Positions 41,818-50,566 of a stretch of 64,000 nt of DNA are shown here, piece by piece; position 1 is the stretch's first letter, and each line of letters begins with the position of its first letter. The translations under genes were made by a program, and so were the position numbers. The stretch covers positions 310,001 through 374,000 of the forward strand of contig NZ_VTVE01000001.1 of assembly GCF_010906925.1 (NCBI RefSeq). Direction: 5' to 3'. Source of the stretch: Pseudobutyrivibrio xylanivorans (GTDB taxonomy: Bacteria; Bacillota; Clostridia; Lachnospirales; Lachnospiraceae). The notes under the pieces were generated by a model, which worked only from the letters and a program-made list of their open reading frames with translations, made no database searches and was not told where the DNA came from.

Positions 41818-42174
41818 ATGAAGTATTTGAAACAGTTTCTAATTATCTTGTTGATTTCCTTATTGGGAGAGTTCTTAAAGGCGATTATTCCTTTTCCAGT
41901 TCCAGCTAGCATTTATGGAATGATTATTCTTTTTGTTTGTCTTCTTACAAAATTAATAAAGCTTGAAGATGTAAGGGATGCAGGAAAATTTTTAATAGAG
42001 ATTATGCCGGTTATGTTTATTCCGGCTGGTGTTGGGCTTGTTACATCATGGGGCGTGTTGCAGCCAATTTTAGTTCCAGTGAGCATCATCACAGTTGTAA
42101 CTATTTTTACAGTTATGGCAGCTACAGGTCTTGTGTCTCAGATGATGATTAAAAAAGATAAGGAGGTGCAGTAA
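41818..42174 (+). CDS. lrgA: LrgA/CidA family holin-like protein
   Basis: A 118-aa membrane protein with four hydrophobic segments. The FPVPASIYGMIILF block and VMFIPAGVGLV are typical of the LrgA/CidA family, small membrane proteins linked to murein hydrolase control and, in some bacteria, to pyruvate or organic acid export with LrgB. The ATG at 41818 follows AAGGTAGG; the in-frame TTG at 41788 is a weaker choice. The stop overlaps the lrgB ATG by one base. Confidence 0.9.
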   Translation: MKYLKQFLIILLISLLGEFLKAIIPFPVPASIYGMIILFVCLLTKLIKLEDVRDAGKFLIEIMPVMFIPAGVGLVTSWGVLQPILVPVSIITVVTIFTVMAATGLVSQMMIKKDKEVQ

Positions 42175-42866
42175 TGAAAGAGTTTTTACAGCAGTCTTCT
42201 TATTTGGCAGTTGCAGTGAGCCTTGTTAGTTACGGCGTGGGAAGCTGGCTCAAAAATAGATTTAAGACAGGTTTACTTAACCCACTTCTTGTATCGATTG
42301 TTTGCACCATTTTATTCTTGTTTGGAACAGGGATTACCTATGAGACATATAATGAAGGAGCCAAGTTTTTAACATGGCTTTTGACACCGGCTACTGTCAG
42401 TCTAGCTATTCCTCTTTATGAGCAGTGGGAGCTTCTTAAAAATAATGCTAAGGCAGTTATGGCAGGCATTACAGCAGGTGTTATTACAAGCCTTCTTACA
42501 GTGCTTCTTTTGTCCATGGCCCTTGGACTTACACACGAGGAGTATGTGACACTTCTTCCAAAGTCAATCACCACAGCTATTGGTATGGGTGTGTCTGAGG
42601 AGCTTGGTGGCTATGTGACAATTACAGTTGCAGTTATTGTAATCACAGGCGTTATTGGAAATATTTTAGGTGAGTTTATTTGTAAGCTTTTTAGAATTAA
42701 GGAGCCTATTTCAAAGGGATTGGCACTTGGAACTGCAAGCCACGCTATTGGTACAGCCAAGGCCATGGAGATTGGAGAGATTGAGGGTGCTATGAGTAGC
42801 CTTTCAATTGCTGTGGCAGGTATTCTTACAGTTTTATTTGCAACAATTTTTGCAGGCTTATTATAA
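42174..42866 (+). CDS. lrgB: LrgB family membrane protein
   Basis: The 230-aa protein has about seven hydrophobic segments and the LrgB blocks: LLTPATVSLAIPLYEQ, LPKSITTAIGMGVSEELGG and LGTASHAIGTAKAMEIGE near the end. It works with LrgA, probably as a transporter or holin-associated pair. Translation is coupled to lrgA (TAATGA). No LytTR regulator gene is adjacent. Confidence 0.93.
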   Translation: MKEFLQQSSYLAVAVSLVSYGVGSWLKNRFKTGLLNPLLVSIVCTILFLFGTGITYETYNEGAKFLTWLLTPATVSLAIPLYEQWELLKNNAKAVMAGITAGVITSLLTVLLLSMALGLTHEEYVTLLPKSITTAIGMGVSEELGGYVTITVAVIVITGVIGNILGEFICKLFRIKEPISKGLALGTASHAIGTAKAMEIGEIEGAMSSLSIAVAGILTVLFATIFAGLL

Positions 42867-42890
42867 ATTAGTTAGGAAGTTGGGGCGGAC

Positions 42891-43520
42891 ATGGATATTT
42901 ACTTGATGAGACATGGTCAGACAGATTTAAATGTACAGAAGAGACTGCAGGGTTCTTCTGATATTCCACTTAATGACAGGGGACGCTTTCAGGCATCAGA
43001 GACTAGAAAGCTATTTGAAAAAAAGGGCATAAAGGTTACAAAAATCATTGCAAGCCCATTGGAAAGAGCAATTGAAACAGGTCATCTTGCTACAGGAATT
43101 GGGATGGATGAGATTGGCACGGAACAAAATCTCATTGAGATGTCCTTTGGTATATATGAGCAGCAAAATATGGAGACAGTGGATCCTGAGTTTTTAGGTA
43201 GATGCTTTGACCATCCAGAGACATATGAGCCACCTGCAAATGGTGAGTGCTATGATGAAGTTGTAGCTCGTGCAGGAGCTGTGGTTGAGATGCTTAGGAA
43301 AAAGATTTCTCATAAGGAATTTGCCGAGGATGATGTGATTCTCCTTGTAAGTCATGGTGCTCTTAGCCATGGCATGTTTGAGTACATAAAAAAGACACCA
43401 CGAGCAGCATACTGGGATGTGGATTTCAATAATTGTGCTATTGCGAAGCTTACCATTGGAGTGGACAGGTCAGAGGATGACTACACATTTATCTCCAATG
43501 GATTTGAAAAGAATTGGTAA
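42891..43520 (+). CDS. Histidine phosphatase family protein
   Basis: The 209-aa protein begins MDIYLMRHGQTDLN, the phosphohistidine motif of the phosphoglycerate mutase-like superfamily with nucleophile His8; Arg7, the ASPLERAIETG segment and VSHGALSH (second catalytic His) complete the active site. It probably dephosphorylates a small metabolite; the substrate is unknown. It follows lrgB by 24 bp and may be on the same transcript. Confidence 0.9.
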   Translation: MDIYLMRHGQTDLNVQKRLQGSSDIPLNDRGRFQASETRKLFEKKGIKVTKIIASPLERAIETGHLATGIGMDEIGTEQNLIEMSFGIYEQQNMETVDPEFLGRCFDHPETYEPPANGECYDEVVARAGAVVEMLRKKISHKEFAEDDVILLVSHGALSHGMFEYIKKTPRAAYWDVDFNNCAIAKLTIGVDRSEDDYTFISNGFEKNW

Positions 43521-43593
43521 AAATGCCGCAGTATTAACTGATTGGACACATTAATCATTTATAATCATTCTATTGTGATGATGGGGTGGTTAT

Positions 43594-43962
43594 ATGATTA
43601 ATTTGGGTAATTCGGAATTTGATAAGTATATTTCTGAGGAAATTCAAAAGTACAACGGCGTTTCCATGCCTTTAAAGACGGGAATGCTTAGAAGATTACT
43701 AGTGACGAGGGTGGGATGCAAAAGACTTCATCCTAATCCTAACGATGAATTTTCTAGGCCGGAGATTGGTCCTAGCTACAGGATTATTTCCGATTATGAA
43801 AAGAAATTTTTACACTATGGATGTCCAAGTGATTTTTGCGTAATGGGCATTGATCCTATTGTTGTGGAGCGGATGCATCCTGATGGTTATATGATTTTAA
43901 ATGGCCATCATAGATGGGCGGCAGTACGGATACAACACCTATCAGCTAGAGGCACAGGATGA
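43594..43962 (+). CDS. ParB/Srx-like domain protein, possibly truncated
   Basis: A 122-aa protein whose residues 85-110 (IDPIVVERMHPDGYMILNGHHRWAA) match the ParB/sulfiredoxin-like fold with its GHHRWAA motif. The normal fold continues for 10-20 residues with a strand such as VPIKIV, but here the frame ends in an unlike VRIQHLSARGTG. A second frame (+1) with good coding character runs on to 44020. The gene may be intact with an odd end, or damaged by a small deletion or frameshift. It sits 72 bp before the anti-sigma kinase/STAS gene. Confidence 0.6.
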   Translation: MINLGNSEFDKYISEEIQKYNGVSMPLKTGMLRRLLVTRVGCKRLHPNPNDEFSRPEIGPSYRIISDYEKKFLHYGCPSDFCVMGIDPIVVERMHPDGYMILNGHHRWAAVRIQHLSARGTG

Positions 43963-44020
43963 TGAGTGGAAGGAGAAAATATTATCTAGAGCGGAACAAA
44001 TCAGGAACATGCCAATATAA
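43901..44020 (+). pseudogene. Coding-like fragment in +1 frame after the ParB-like motif
   Basis: A 39-codon frame overlapping the end of the previous gene reads GRQYGYNTYQLEAQDDEWKE and then KILSRAEQIRNMPI, a plausible amphipathic protein end. It has no ribosome-binding site of its own and may be the remainder of a longer gene joined to the ParB-like part by deletion. Its origin is not recognised. Confidence 0.35.
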
Positions 44021-44034
44021 ATTCAGGAGAAGGT

Positions 44035-44787
44035 ATGAAAAAAATAGAATGTGAAGCCCTGATTAGTAATTTGGATAAAGTGACATCTTTTGTGGAAGAT
44101 GAGCTTGAAAGTCTAGGTTGTGGCAAGAAGCAACTGATGCAAATTACTTTGGCGGCGGAAGAGATTTATGTGAATATTGCTCACTATGCCTATGGAAAAT
44201 CCGATGGCGCAGGAGGAGTTGTCCCGGATTCGGGAAGTGGTCCTATGAGCCTTTCAATGTGGGGGGATAATGGATTGGTCACTTTGATTTTTGAGGATAT
44301 TGGAGTCCCTTATAATCCTCTTGAAAAGGAGGACCCGGATATTTCAGCAGATGTGGATGACAGGCAAATAGGTGGACTTGGGATTTTTATGGCGAAAAAA
44401 TCCATGGACAATATGAGATATGAGTACAGGGATGGGAGAAATATTCTTACCCTTGAAAAGAGGATTGGAGTAAATGGAGGTGTGAGTATGTTAAACATTA
44501 GGGGTGGAAAAAATGGGGAGAATTTACTAATCCAGCTAGAAGGTAGATTAGATACTACAACAGCTTCACAGTTAGAGGAAAAATTGAATTCTGAAATTGA
44601 TGGAGTGAAGGAACTTACTTTTGATTTGAAGAATTTGGATTATATTTCCAGTGCAGGACTTAGGATTCTTTTATCAGCACAGAAGACTATGAACAATCAG
44701 GGCAAGATGATTGTTAAAAATGCTTCTGAGGAGGTTCAAGAGATTTTTGAGGTTACTGGGTTTTCAGACATATTTATCATTCAATAA
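44035..44787 (+). CDS. Anti-sigma kinase (HATPase) fused to STAS antagonist
   Basis: The first 140 residues are an RsbW-like ATPase: ITLAAEEIYVNIAHYAY is the N box and GGLGIFMAKKSMD the G-box region. Residues 152-250 are a STAS domain (QLEGRLDTTTASQLEEKL, then LDYISSAGLRILLSA with the phosphorylatable Ser). In Bacillus-type partner switching these are separate kinase and substrate proteins. Here they are in one frame. Codon 152 is an ATG with GGAGG seven bases before it, so a free 99-aa STAS protein (44488-44787) can also be made. The target sigma factor is not in the window. Confidence 0.88.
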   Translation: MKKIECEALISNLDKVTSFVEDELESLGCGKKQLMQITLAAEEIYVNIAHYAYGKSDGAGGVVPDSGSGPMSLSMWGDNGLVTLIFEDIGVPYNPLEKEDPDISADVDDRQIGGLGIFMAKKSMDNMRYEYRDGRNILTLEKRIGVNGGVSMLNIRGGKNGENLLIQLEGRLDTTTASQLEEKLNSEIDGVKELTFDLKNLDYISSAGLRILLSAQKTMNNQGKMIVKNASEEVQEIFEVTGFSDIFIIQ

Positions 44788-44800
44788 ATGTATGTGAATT

Positions 44801-44826
44801 GAGAGGCGGCAAAAACCGCCTCTTTT
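44801..44826 (+). terminator. Terminator of the kinase/STAS gene
   Basis: The stem AGAGGCGG/CCGCCTCT with an AAAA-rich loop and a TTTT tail follows shortly after the stop. Confidence 0.92.
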
Positions 44827-44871
44827 GTGTTATAATGTCCTCGTTATTATGAAATATAGTTAGGAGACATT

Positions 44872-45048
44872 ATGAATTTTCCAAAAGACCCAGTGATGTT
44901 ACTTTCTGTGGTGAACACAGCACTTAGGGATTATTATAAGAGTTTTGATGCGTTGGTAGAGGATAATGAAGTGGATGGAGATGATATAATAGCTCGATTA
45001 GCCAGCATAGATTACCATTATGATTCATCTCAGAATAGGTTCAAATAA
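44872..45048 (+). CDS. DUF4250 domain microprotein
   Basis: A 58-aa protein that starts MNFPKDPVMLLSVVNTALRD and ends DYHYDSSQNRFK, the pattern of DUF4250, a short helical protein found in many Clostridia. It may bind nucleic acid like a small helix-turn-helix (the ALVEDNEVDGDDIIARLASI part), but the function is unknown. TTAGGAGA precedes the ATG, and an extended -10 (TGTTATAAT, 44828-44836) lies 36 bp upstream. The capA gene starts two bases after its stop. Confidence 0.85.
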   Translation: MNFPKDPVMLLSVVNTALRDYYKSFDALVEDNEVDGDDIIARLASIDYHYDSSQNRFK

Positions 45049-45050
45049 TT

Positions 45051-46217
45051 ATGAAAAAGTTTTTCGCAGTATTAATTAAAACAGTTTTAATATTGGTACT
45101 TATTTTGGCAGCTGGATGGTATGCCTTTGGTTCTGATGGCCCATTTTATGATCAAGGGCAGCAGCTTTATGCAATGTTGCAGGACAAGCTTGGTGGAGTA
45201 AAGGAAAACGATATAAATGCATCAGCTGAGCCTGAGGTAGAGCCTACTGTTGAAGAGCAGCCAGAGGAAGAGGAGCTTTCTCCAGAGGATTTGACAACTA
45301 GCATTGTTTTTACAGGTGATGTGGAGCTTAGCGAGCACGTTCAGTCAAAGTATGACGCCGGCGGTATTTCGGGAGTGGCTTCACCAGATATTCAGGGACT
45401 TATGCAGAATGCGGACTTCACAATGATTAACAATGAGTTTTGTTTTTCAGAGCGAGGACAGCAGGCTCCAGATAAGGAGTACACATTTAGAGTAAATCCA
45501 AGCTATGTCAGCATTCTTAATGATTTAGGTGTGGACATTGCAGGCCTTGCCAACAATCATGTTTTAGACTACGGTCATGACGCTTTGACAGATACATTTA
45601 CCACATTAAAAGACGCAGGTATTGATTATACAGGTGCAGGTAACAGCCTTGAGGAGGCTAGTCGGCTTATTGTTAAAACAGATGCCAAGGGGCGCACCTA
45701 TGGATTTTTGGCATGTAGCCATGTTATTCCAGTTGCTAGCTGGAATGTTTTGGACTCGCAGCCAGGTGAGTTTTGCTTTTACGATGAAACTGACCTAATT
45801 AAGGCGGTTGAGGCAGCAGATTCACAGGTGGATTATTTATTTGTAATGGTTCACTGGGGTACGGAGCATACTACTGAGTTGACTGATTATCAGATAAATG
45901 ACGGTCACAAGATGATAGATGCAGGAGCAGAGGCAGTTATAGGAATGCACAGCCATTGTCTACAGCCAGTTGAGTATTACAATGGCAAGCCAATTTTTTA
46001 CAGCCTTGGTAACTTTATTTTCAACCCAACAATCAAGTCAGGCTGCGGTGGAGCAGTAGAGTTTACAGTGGACGAAAATGATGCTGTCACCTATCGAATT
46101 GTACCCATTTTTGCATCTGATGCATGCACTTCAGTTGACCCAGAAGGATACAGCTATGTAGAGAGTATTTCTACTAATGTTGCTGTGGATGAAAATGGAA
46201 TTATAAGTCCTAAATAA
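45051..46217 (+). CDS. CapA family protein (metallophosphatase-like)
   Basis: The 388-aa protein has an N-terminal membrane segment (about residues 5-25), an acidic Pro/Glu-rich linker (60-80) and a CapA domain outside: SIVFTGDVELS, NNEFCFSERG, LANNHVLDYG, VHWGTEHT, GMHSHCLQPVEYYNGKPIFYSLGNFIFN. This metal-binding fold is related to calcineurin-like phosphatases and was first linked to poly-gamma-glutamate capsule synthesis, but no capBC genes are nearby, so the role is uncertain. It lacks a clear own ribosome-binding site and is probably coupled to the DUF4250 gene. Confidence 0.88.
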   Translation: MKKFFAVLIKTVLILVLILAAGWYAFGSDGPFYDQGQQLYAMLQDKLGGVKENDINASAEPEVEPTVEEQPEEEELSPEDLTTSIVFTGDVELSEHVQSKYDAGGISGVASPDIQGLMQNADFTMINNEFCFSERGQQAPDKEYTFRVNPSYVSILNDLGVDIAGLANNHVLDYGHDALTDTFTTLKDAGIDYTGAGNSLEEASRLIVKTDAKGRTYGFLACSHVIPVASWNVLDSQPGEFCFYDETDLIKAVEAADSQVDYLFVMVHWGTEHTTELTDYQINDGHKMIDAGAEAVIGMHSHCLQPVEYYNGKPIFYSLGNFIFNPTIKSGCGGAVEFTVDENDAVTYRIVPIFASDACTSVDPEGYSYVESISTNVAVDENGIISPK

Positions 46218-46365
46218 TGTACCTATTCAGAATACATTCGCATAATCACAGCTAACGCTGCTTTGCTTATGCTCATGTATGTATCTCACAAAATAGCTAT
46301 CAACAAAATTCTGAAAGCCAGCTTTCAAACTTTAGTTGATAGCTATTTTGCTCTGAATAGGTACA
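46218..46365 (+). repeat. Y-shaped palindromic element after capA
   Basis: A 148-nt element with perfect 14-bp ends (46218-46231 with 46352-46365). Two arms branch inside: ATACAT..GCATAA with TTATGC..ATGTAT, and a perfect 15-bp stem AAAATAGCTATCAAC with GTTGATAGCTATTTT. It starts immediately after the capA stop codon and has no T tail. The sequence is unlike the repeat family at 3.9, 4.0 and 47.5 kb. The rest of the gap to 46497 shows no gene. Confidence 0.75.
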
Positions 46366-46497
46366 AAATCAAGAACAATTAAATTTGCCATTCATTTTTC
46401 ACATAAAAGTAGTAAGATAACTATTGGTTTCAAAAAACTAACACATAACCAACTCTAAATAGTTGATTAATTAAAGAAAGATAAGAGGAATAAAAAA

Positions 46498-47481
46498 ATG
46501 GCAGGATTTGGAGCATTAATTGACATCCTAAAAAAGGATCCTAAGAAAATTGTTTTTACAGAGGGTACAGATCACAGAATTATTGAGGCATCTAGCCGTC
46601 TTCTCGGTTCTGATTTCCTTCAGCCAATTCTCATTGGTAAGGAGTCAGAGGTTAAGGAAGCTGCAGAGGATGCAGGATTTAACATCCGCGGAGCAGTTAT
46701 TATTGACCCAGACAACTACGATAGATTTGACGAGATGTGCGAGCTTTTCTGTGAGCTTAGAAAGTCTAAGGGCGTTACAATGGAGCAGGCAGCTGCTACA
46801 TGTAAGCAGGCTAATTACTTTGGAACAATGCTTGTAAAGATGGGCGTTGCTGATGCACTTCTTGGTGGTGCTACATACTCTACAGCAGATACAGTTCGTC
46901 CAGCGCTTCAGGTTATTAAGACAAAGCCAGGCAACAGCATCGTATCTTCATGCTTCATCATGGTACGTAACTCAGCTACAGGTGATAGAGAAGTACTTGC
47001 AATGGGTGACTGCGCTATCAACATTAAGCCATCAGCTGATGAGCTTGCTGAGATTGCAGGCGAGACAGCAGCATGCGCTAAGATTTTCGGAATTGATCCA
47101 AAGATTGCTATGCTTTCATACTCAACACTTGGCTCTGGTAAGGGCGAGGATGTTGACAAGATGCGTGAGGCTACAGCAAAGGCTAAGGAGCGTTACCCTG
47201 AGCTTGATATCGAGGGAGAGCTTCAGTTTGATGCAGCAGTTTCTCCACGTGTTGCTAAGACAAAGTGCCCAGACTCTTCAGTAGCTGGTCATGCTAACAC
47301 ATTTATCTTCCCTGACATCAATGCAGGTAACATCGGCTACAAGATTGCTCAGCGTCTTGGCGGCTTTGATGCATACGGCCCAATCCTTCTTGGACTTAAT
47401 GCACCAATCAACGATTTATCTCGTGGATGCAATGCACAGGAAGTATACTCAATGGCTATCATTACAGCTGCACTTGCTTAG
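46498..47481 (+). CDS. pta: Phosphate acetyltransferase
   Basis: Pta converts acetyl-CoA and phosphate to acetyl phosphate, the step before ATP formation by acetate kinase. The 327-aa single-domain protein has the family blocks FTEGTDHRIIEASSRL, ADALLGGATYSTADTVRPALQ, MGDCAINIKPSADELAEIA, MLSYSTLGSGKG, and FPDINAGNIGYKIAQRLGG near the end. Codon use is strongly biased, as in pflB. AGAGGAA precedes the ATG. The acetate kinase gene, often next to pta, is absent; a structured repeat and recJ follow instead. Confidence 0.96.
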   Translation: MAGFGALIDILKKDPKKIVFTEGTDHRIIEASSRLLGSDFLQPILIGKESEVKEAAEDAGFNIRGAVIIDPDNYDRFDEMCELFCELRKSKGVTMEQAAATCKQANYFGTMLVKMGVADALLGGATYSTADTVRPALQVIKTKPGNSIVSSCFIMVRNSATGDREVLAMGDCAINIKPSADELAEIAGETAACAKIFGIDPKIAMLSYSTLGSGKGEDVDKMREATAKAKERYPELDIEGELQFDAAVSPRVAKTKCPDSSVAGHANTFIFPDINAGNIGYKIAQRLGGFDAYGPILLGLNAPINDLSRGCNAQEVYSMAIITAALA

Positions 47482-47494
47482 TCTAGAATCTACC

Positions 47495-47638
47495 AGAACA
47501 GTCAATATACATATGTATCTCTGACACGCTTTCGCTCTTGTCGCCCTCATTACCCTACGTAAGAAGCCTCTTACAGAGCCTTCTAAGTAGGGATGGGGCT
47601 TTAAGGTCAGGAGATAACATATGTATACTGGCTGTTCT
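47495..47638 (+). repeat. Structured repeat, copy C (after pta)
   Basis: A 144-nt element whose ends pair over 22 positions (47495-47516 with 47617-47638, one mismatch and one G-T). The interior has TATCTC/GAGATA, CCTAC/GTAGG and GAAG/CTTC stems. A 24-nt block at 47521-47544 is identical to copy B (complement of 4109-4132). The stems differ from copies A and B by paired changes. It ends in T8, so it also works as the pta terminator. Confidence 0.78.
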
Positions 47639-47746
47639 TTTTTTATACTATAATAGCTTAAATGCAGCTGATAATATGTCGGTTGCTCTTTATTTATGCT
47701 AGAATTGCTTAGTAATGATACGATTAATTATTTACGGAGAATATGA

Positions 47747-49510
47747 ATGAGTAAGTGGATTTTACAGAGAAAAGCGGCGGACTATAAGGGGTTAAGTGAG
47801 AAACTTAAGGTGGATCCGGTGATTGTGCGTCTTATGGTTAATCGCGGACTTTCGACATATGAAGAGATGGAGGAATATTTGCATCCTACGTTGGATAATT
47901 TTTCTGACCCACATCTTTTTGCGGACATGGATGAGGCCTGTGGCCTTTTGATGGATGCCATTGATGAGGGCGTGAAGATTCGCGTGGTGGGAGACTATGA
48001 CGTGGATGGAATCATGTCTACCTATATTTTGACTAGTGCCATTAAAGAGGTGGGAGGCGATGTAGATTATGCTGTTCCACATAGAATGGTAGATGGATAT
48101 GGTATTAATCCTGAGATGGTGCAAGCGGCTTTTGACGAGGGAGTTCGTTTTATTATTACCTGCGATAATGGTATTGCAGCAGCCCCTGCTGTTGATTTGG
48201 CAAAGGAACTTGGGATGACTTTTGTGGTTACTGACCACCATGAGGTGCCTTTTGAGACTGGTGAGGATGGAAGTGTAGTGCAAAAGTTGCCTAATGCCGA
48301 TGCGGTTGTGGATCCTAAGCGAAATGATTGTGGCTATCCTTTTAAGGGAATTTGCGGTGCTCAGGTGGCATGGAAATTGGTGGATGTGCTGTTTGAGTTT
48401 GTTGGACTTGATAAGGAGATGGCGGATAAGTATTTACAGTTTGCAAGCATTGCTACTGTGTGTGATGTAATGGAGCTTAAGGGGGAGAATCGAGCTACTG
48501 TTTACCATGGTCTAAAGGCTATTGAAAATACAGATAATGTGGGCCTGAATGCCCTGCTTGCCAGAAATGAGCTTAAGGGGAAGCCTCTTAGCTGCTATCA
48601 TCTTGGATTTATTATAGGGCCATGCCTTAATGCCAGCGGTAGACTTGATACAGCTTCAAAGGCTATTGAGCTTTTATTTGAAGAGGATTCGGCAAAGGCT
48701 CTTGCCAGTGCTAATGAGCTTGTGGAGCTTAATTCTCAGCGAAAGAATATGACCCAGATTGGCATCGATAAGGCTAGGGACATTATTGAAAATAGTGATA
48801 TTAAAAATCAAAAGGTACTGGTTGTTTATATTCCCGAATTACATGAGAGCTTGGCGGGCATTGTGGCAGGTAGAATTAGAGAGACCTACAACAAGCCGGT
48901 TCTTGTAATTACCGATGCGGAGGATGGAGCAAAGGGCAGTGGTCGTTCTATTCCTGCCTATAATATGTTCGAGGAGCTTACGGCTGTAAAAGATGTCTTC
49001 ACTAAATTTGGTGGACATCCAATGGCTGCAGGTGTTTCCCTTCCTACTGACAAAATTGACGAGCTTAGAGATAGGCTCAATTCCAATTGCAAACTCACAG
49101 AGGATGACATGCAGGAGATTATAAAAATCGATTGCGATATGCCTCTTTCATATATGACTGAATCTCTTGTGGATAGCATAGATATGCTTGCTCCATTTGG
49201 CACAGGAAATACCAAGCCTCTTTTTGCCCTTAAAAATGTGGAGATAAAAGGTGCTAGCTTTATGGGAAAGGAAGGACAGTTCCTCAGATTAAACGTAGGG
49301 ACTGAAAATGGTGGCAACATGACTGCCCTTATGTTTAGAAATGTTTTAGAGTTTCAGCAGGCGGTGTCTGATAAATATGGTGAGGATACGTTGCAGAGAC
49401 TTTTTTCGGGAAATACAATTGATGTAAAAATGGATATTATATATGAGCCTTCCATTAATGAGTATAGAGGCAGTAGAAGTATACAGATTATGGTTGAAAA
49501 TTTTAAATAG
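47747..49510 (+). CDS. recJ: Single-stranded-DNA-specific exonuclease RecJ
   Basis: RecJ degrades single-stranded DNA 5'-3' in recombination and repair. The DHH phosphoesterase motifs are present: VVGDYDVDGIMSTYIL, VTDHHEVP and the C-terminal DHHA1 glycine-rich SGRSIPAYNMFEEL...KFGGHPMAAG. A DUF/OB-like C-terminal domain follows. The length of 587 aa fits the Firmicute form. CGGAGAA precedes the ATG. It is separated from pta by the structured repeat. Confidence 0.95.
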   Translation: MSKWILQRKAADYKGLSEKLKVDPVIVRLMVNRGLSTYEEMEEYLHPTLDNFSDPHLFADMDEACGLLMDAIDEGVKIRVVGDYDVDGIMSTYILTSAIKEVGGDVDYAVPHRMVDGYGINPEMVQAAFDEGVRFIITCDNGIAAAPAVDLAKELGMTFVVTDHHEVPFETGEDGSVVQKLPNADAVVDPKRNDCGYPFKGICGAQVAWKLVDVLFEFVGLDKEMADKYLQFASIATVCDVMELKGENRATVYHGLKAIENTDNVGLNALLARNELKGKPLSCYHLGFIIGPCLNASGRLDTASKAIELLFEEDSAKALASANELVELNSQRKNMTQIGIDKARDIIENSDIKNQKVLVVYIPELHESLAGIVAGRIRETYNKPVLVITDAEDGAKGSGRSIPAYNMFEELTAVKDVFTKFGGHPMAAGVSLPTDKIDELRDRLNSNCKLTEDDMQEIIKIDCDMPLSYMTESLVDSIDMLAPFGTGNTKPLFALKNVEIKGASFMGKEGQFLRLNVGTENGGNMTALMFRNVLEFQQAVSDKYGEDTLQRLFSGNTIDVKMDIIYEPSINEYRGSRSIQIMVENFK

Positions 49511-49525
49511 AGGGACTGGCATTTG

Positions 49526-49554
49526 TTGAATGTAGGGGTTAAATCATTTAAAAT
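49526..49554 (+). promoter_or_regulatory. Promoter of the alpha/beta hydrolase gene
   Basis: TTGAAT (49526-49531), a 17-bp spacer and TAAAAT (49549-49554) lie about 50 bp before the start codon. Confidence 0.65.
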
Positions 49555-49606
49555 CAATTATATTATGTATAAATATTTTAAGGGATAATCGGAAGGATAA
49601 TTGCTG

Positions 49607-50551
49607 ATGGAAAAGCTAGAGAATTATACATTTGAATCCAGTGATGGACATTCAATTATTCATTGTGTTAAATGGTTGCCAGACAGAGAGCCAGTTGGTG
49701 TGATTCAGCTAGTTCATGGTATGGTTGAATATATAGAAAGATACGACGAGTTTGCCAGATTTTTGACTTCTAAGGGCTTTGTCGTAGTTGGTCATGACCA
49801 TATTGGTCATGGTCATTCAGTTGAGAAGGAAGAGGACCTTGGAATTATGACAGGGGCTCATCCATCTGATGATATGGTGGAGGATATTCTCACTCATTTT
49901 TCTATTACTAAGAAGAGCTATCCAGGTATTCCTTATTTCATTTTGGGACATTCAATGGGTTCATATATGCTTAGAAAGTTCTTGGCATGTAAGAGCGCAT
50001 ATTTGGAGGAGCTTAGTGGTGCAATTATTATGGGCACCGGATTTGAAAAGAGCGCATTCTGTAACTTTGGACTTTTTATGATAGGTGCTATTTCTCTATT
50101 TAAGGGGAAAAATTATCGCAGCACTTTGATACGTGATTTGACATATAGCGCTCCTTACAAGCAGTATGATTGCTATGGCAAGGATTTTGCCAATTCTTGG
50201 CTTACTAAAAATATTAAGAGCGTTGAGAAATATTACAGCGACCCTTATTGTACATTTACATTTTCTCTTAATGCATACCGTGGACTTGTGGAGGCTACTA
50301 AATACGCCTGCTCAAAAGAGTGTGCTAACAAGATGAGAAAGAACATTCCACTTCTTGTGATATCTGGAGAGGCAGACCCTGTTGGTAACTTGGGAGCAGG
50401 TACTAAGGCTGCATACCAGGAGCTTAAGAAGGCAGGGATTAAGGATGTTACCCTGAAGCTTTACCAGGGTGATCGTCATGAGATTTTAAATGAAATTGAT
50501 AGACAACAAGTATATGAAGATATTTATCAGTGGGTGGATTCTCACTGCTAA
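49607..50551 (+). CDS. Alpha/beta hydrolase, monoacylglycerol lipase-like
   Basis: The 314-aa protein matches the serine aminopeptidase S33/monoacylglycerol lipase group: VIQLVHGMVEYIERYDEFA with the oxyanion HG motif, GHDHIGHGHS, the nucleophile elbow GHSMGSY, then ISGEADPVGN with the catalytic Asp and GDRHEILNE with the His. No signal peptide is present. It probably hydrolyses lipid or other esters in the cytoplasm. The ATG at 49607 is preferred; an in-frame TTG lies six bases upstream. It is followed by the DUF6709-like gene after 15 bp. Confidence 0.88.
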   Translation: MEKLENYTFESSDGHSIIHCVKWLPDREPVGVIQLVHGMVEYIERYDEFARFLTSKGFVVVGHDHIGHGHSVEKEEDLGIMTGAHPSDDMVEDILTHFSITKKSYPGIPYFILGHSMGSYMLRKFLACKSAYLEELSGAIIMGTGFEKSAFCNFGLFMIGAISLFKGKNYRSTLIRDLTYSAPYKQYDCYGKDFANSWLTKNIKSVEKYYSDPYCTFTFSLNAYRGLVEATKYACSKECANKMRKNIPLLVISGEADPVGNLGAGTKAAYQELKKAGIKDVTLKLYQGDRHEILNEIDRQQVYEDIYQWVDSHC

Positions 50552-50566
50552 GGATATGGAGTAGTT

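Noticed and set aside
46550-47524. Long +1-frame reading frames over pta
   Set aside because: Leu/Gln-rich translations are the typical shadow of biased codon use; the pta frame has all the motifs.
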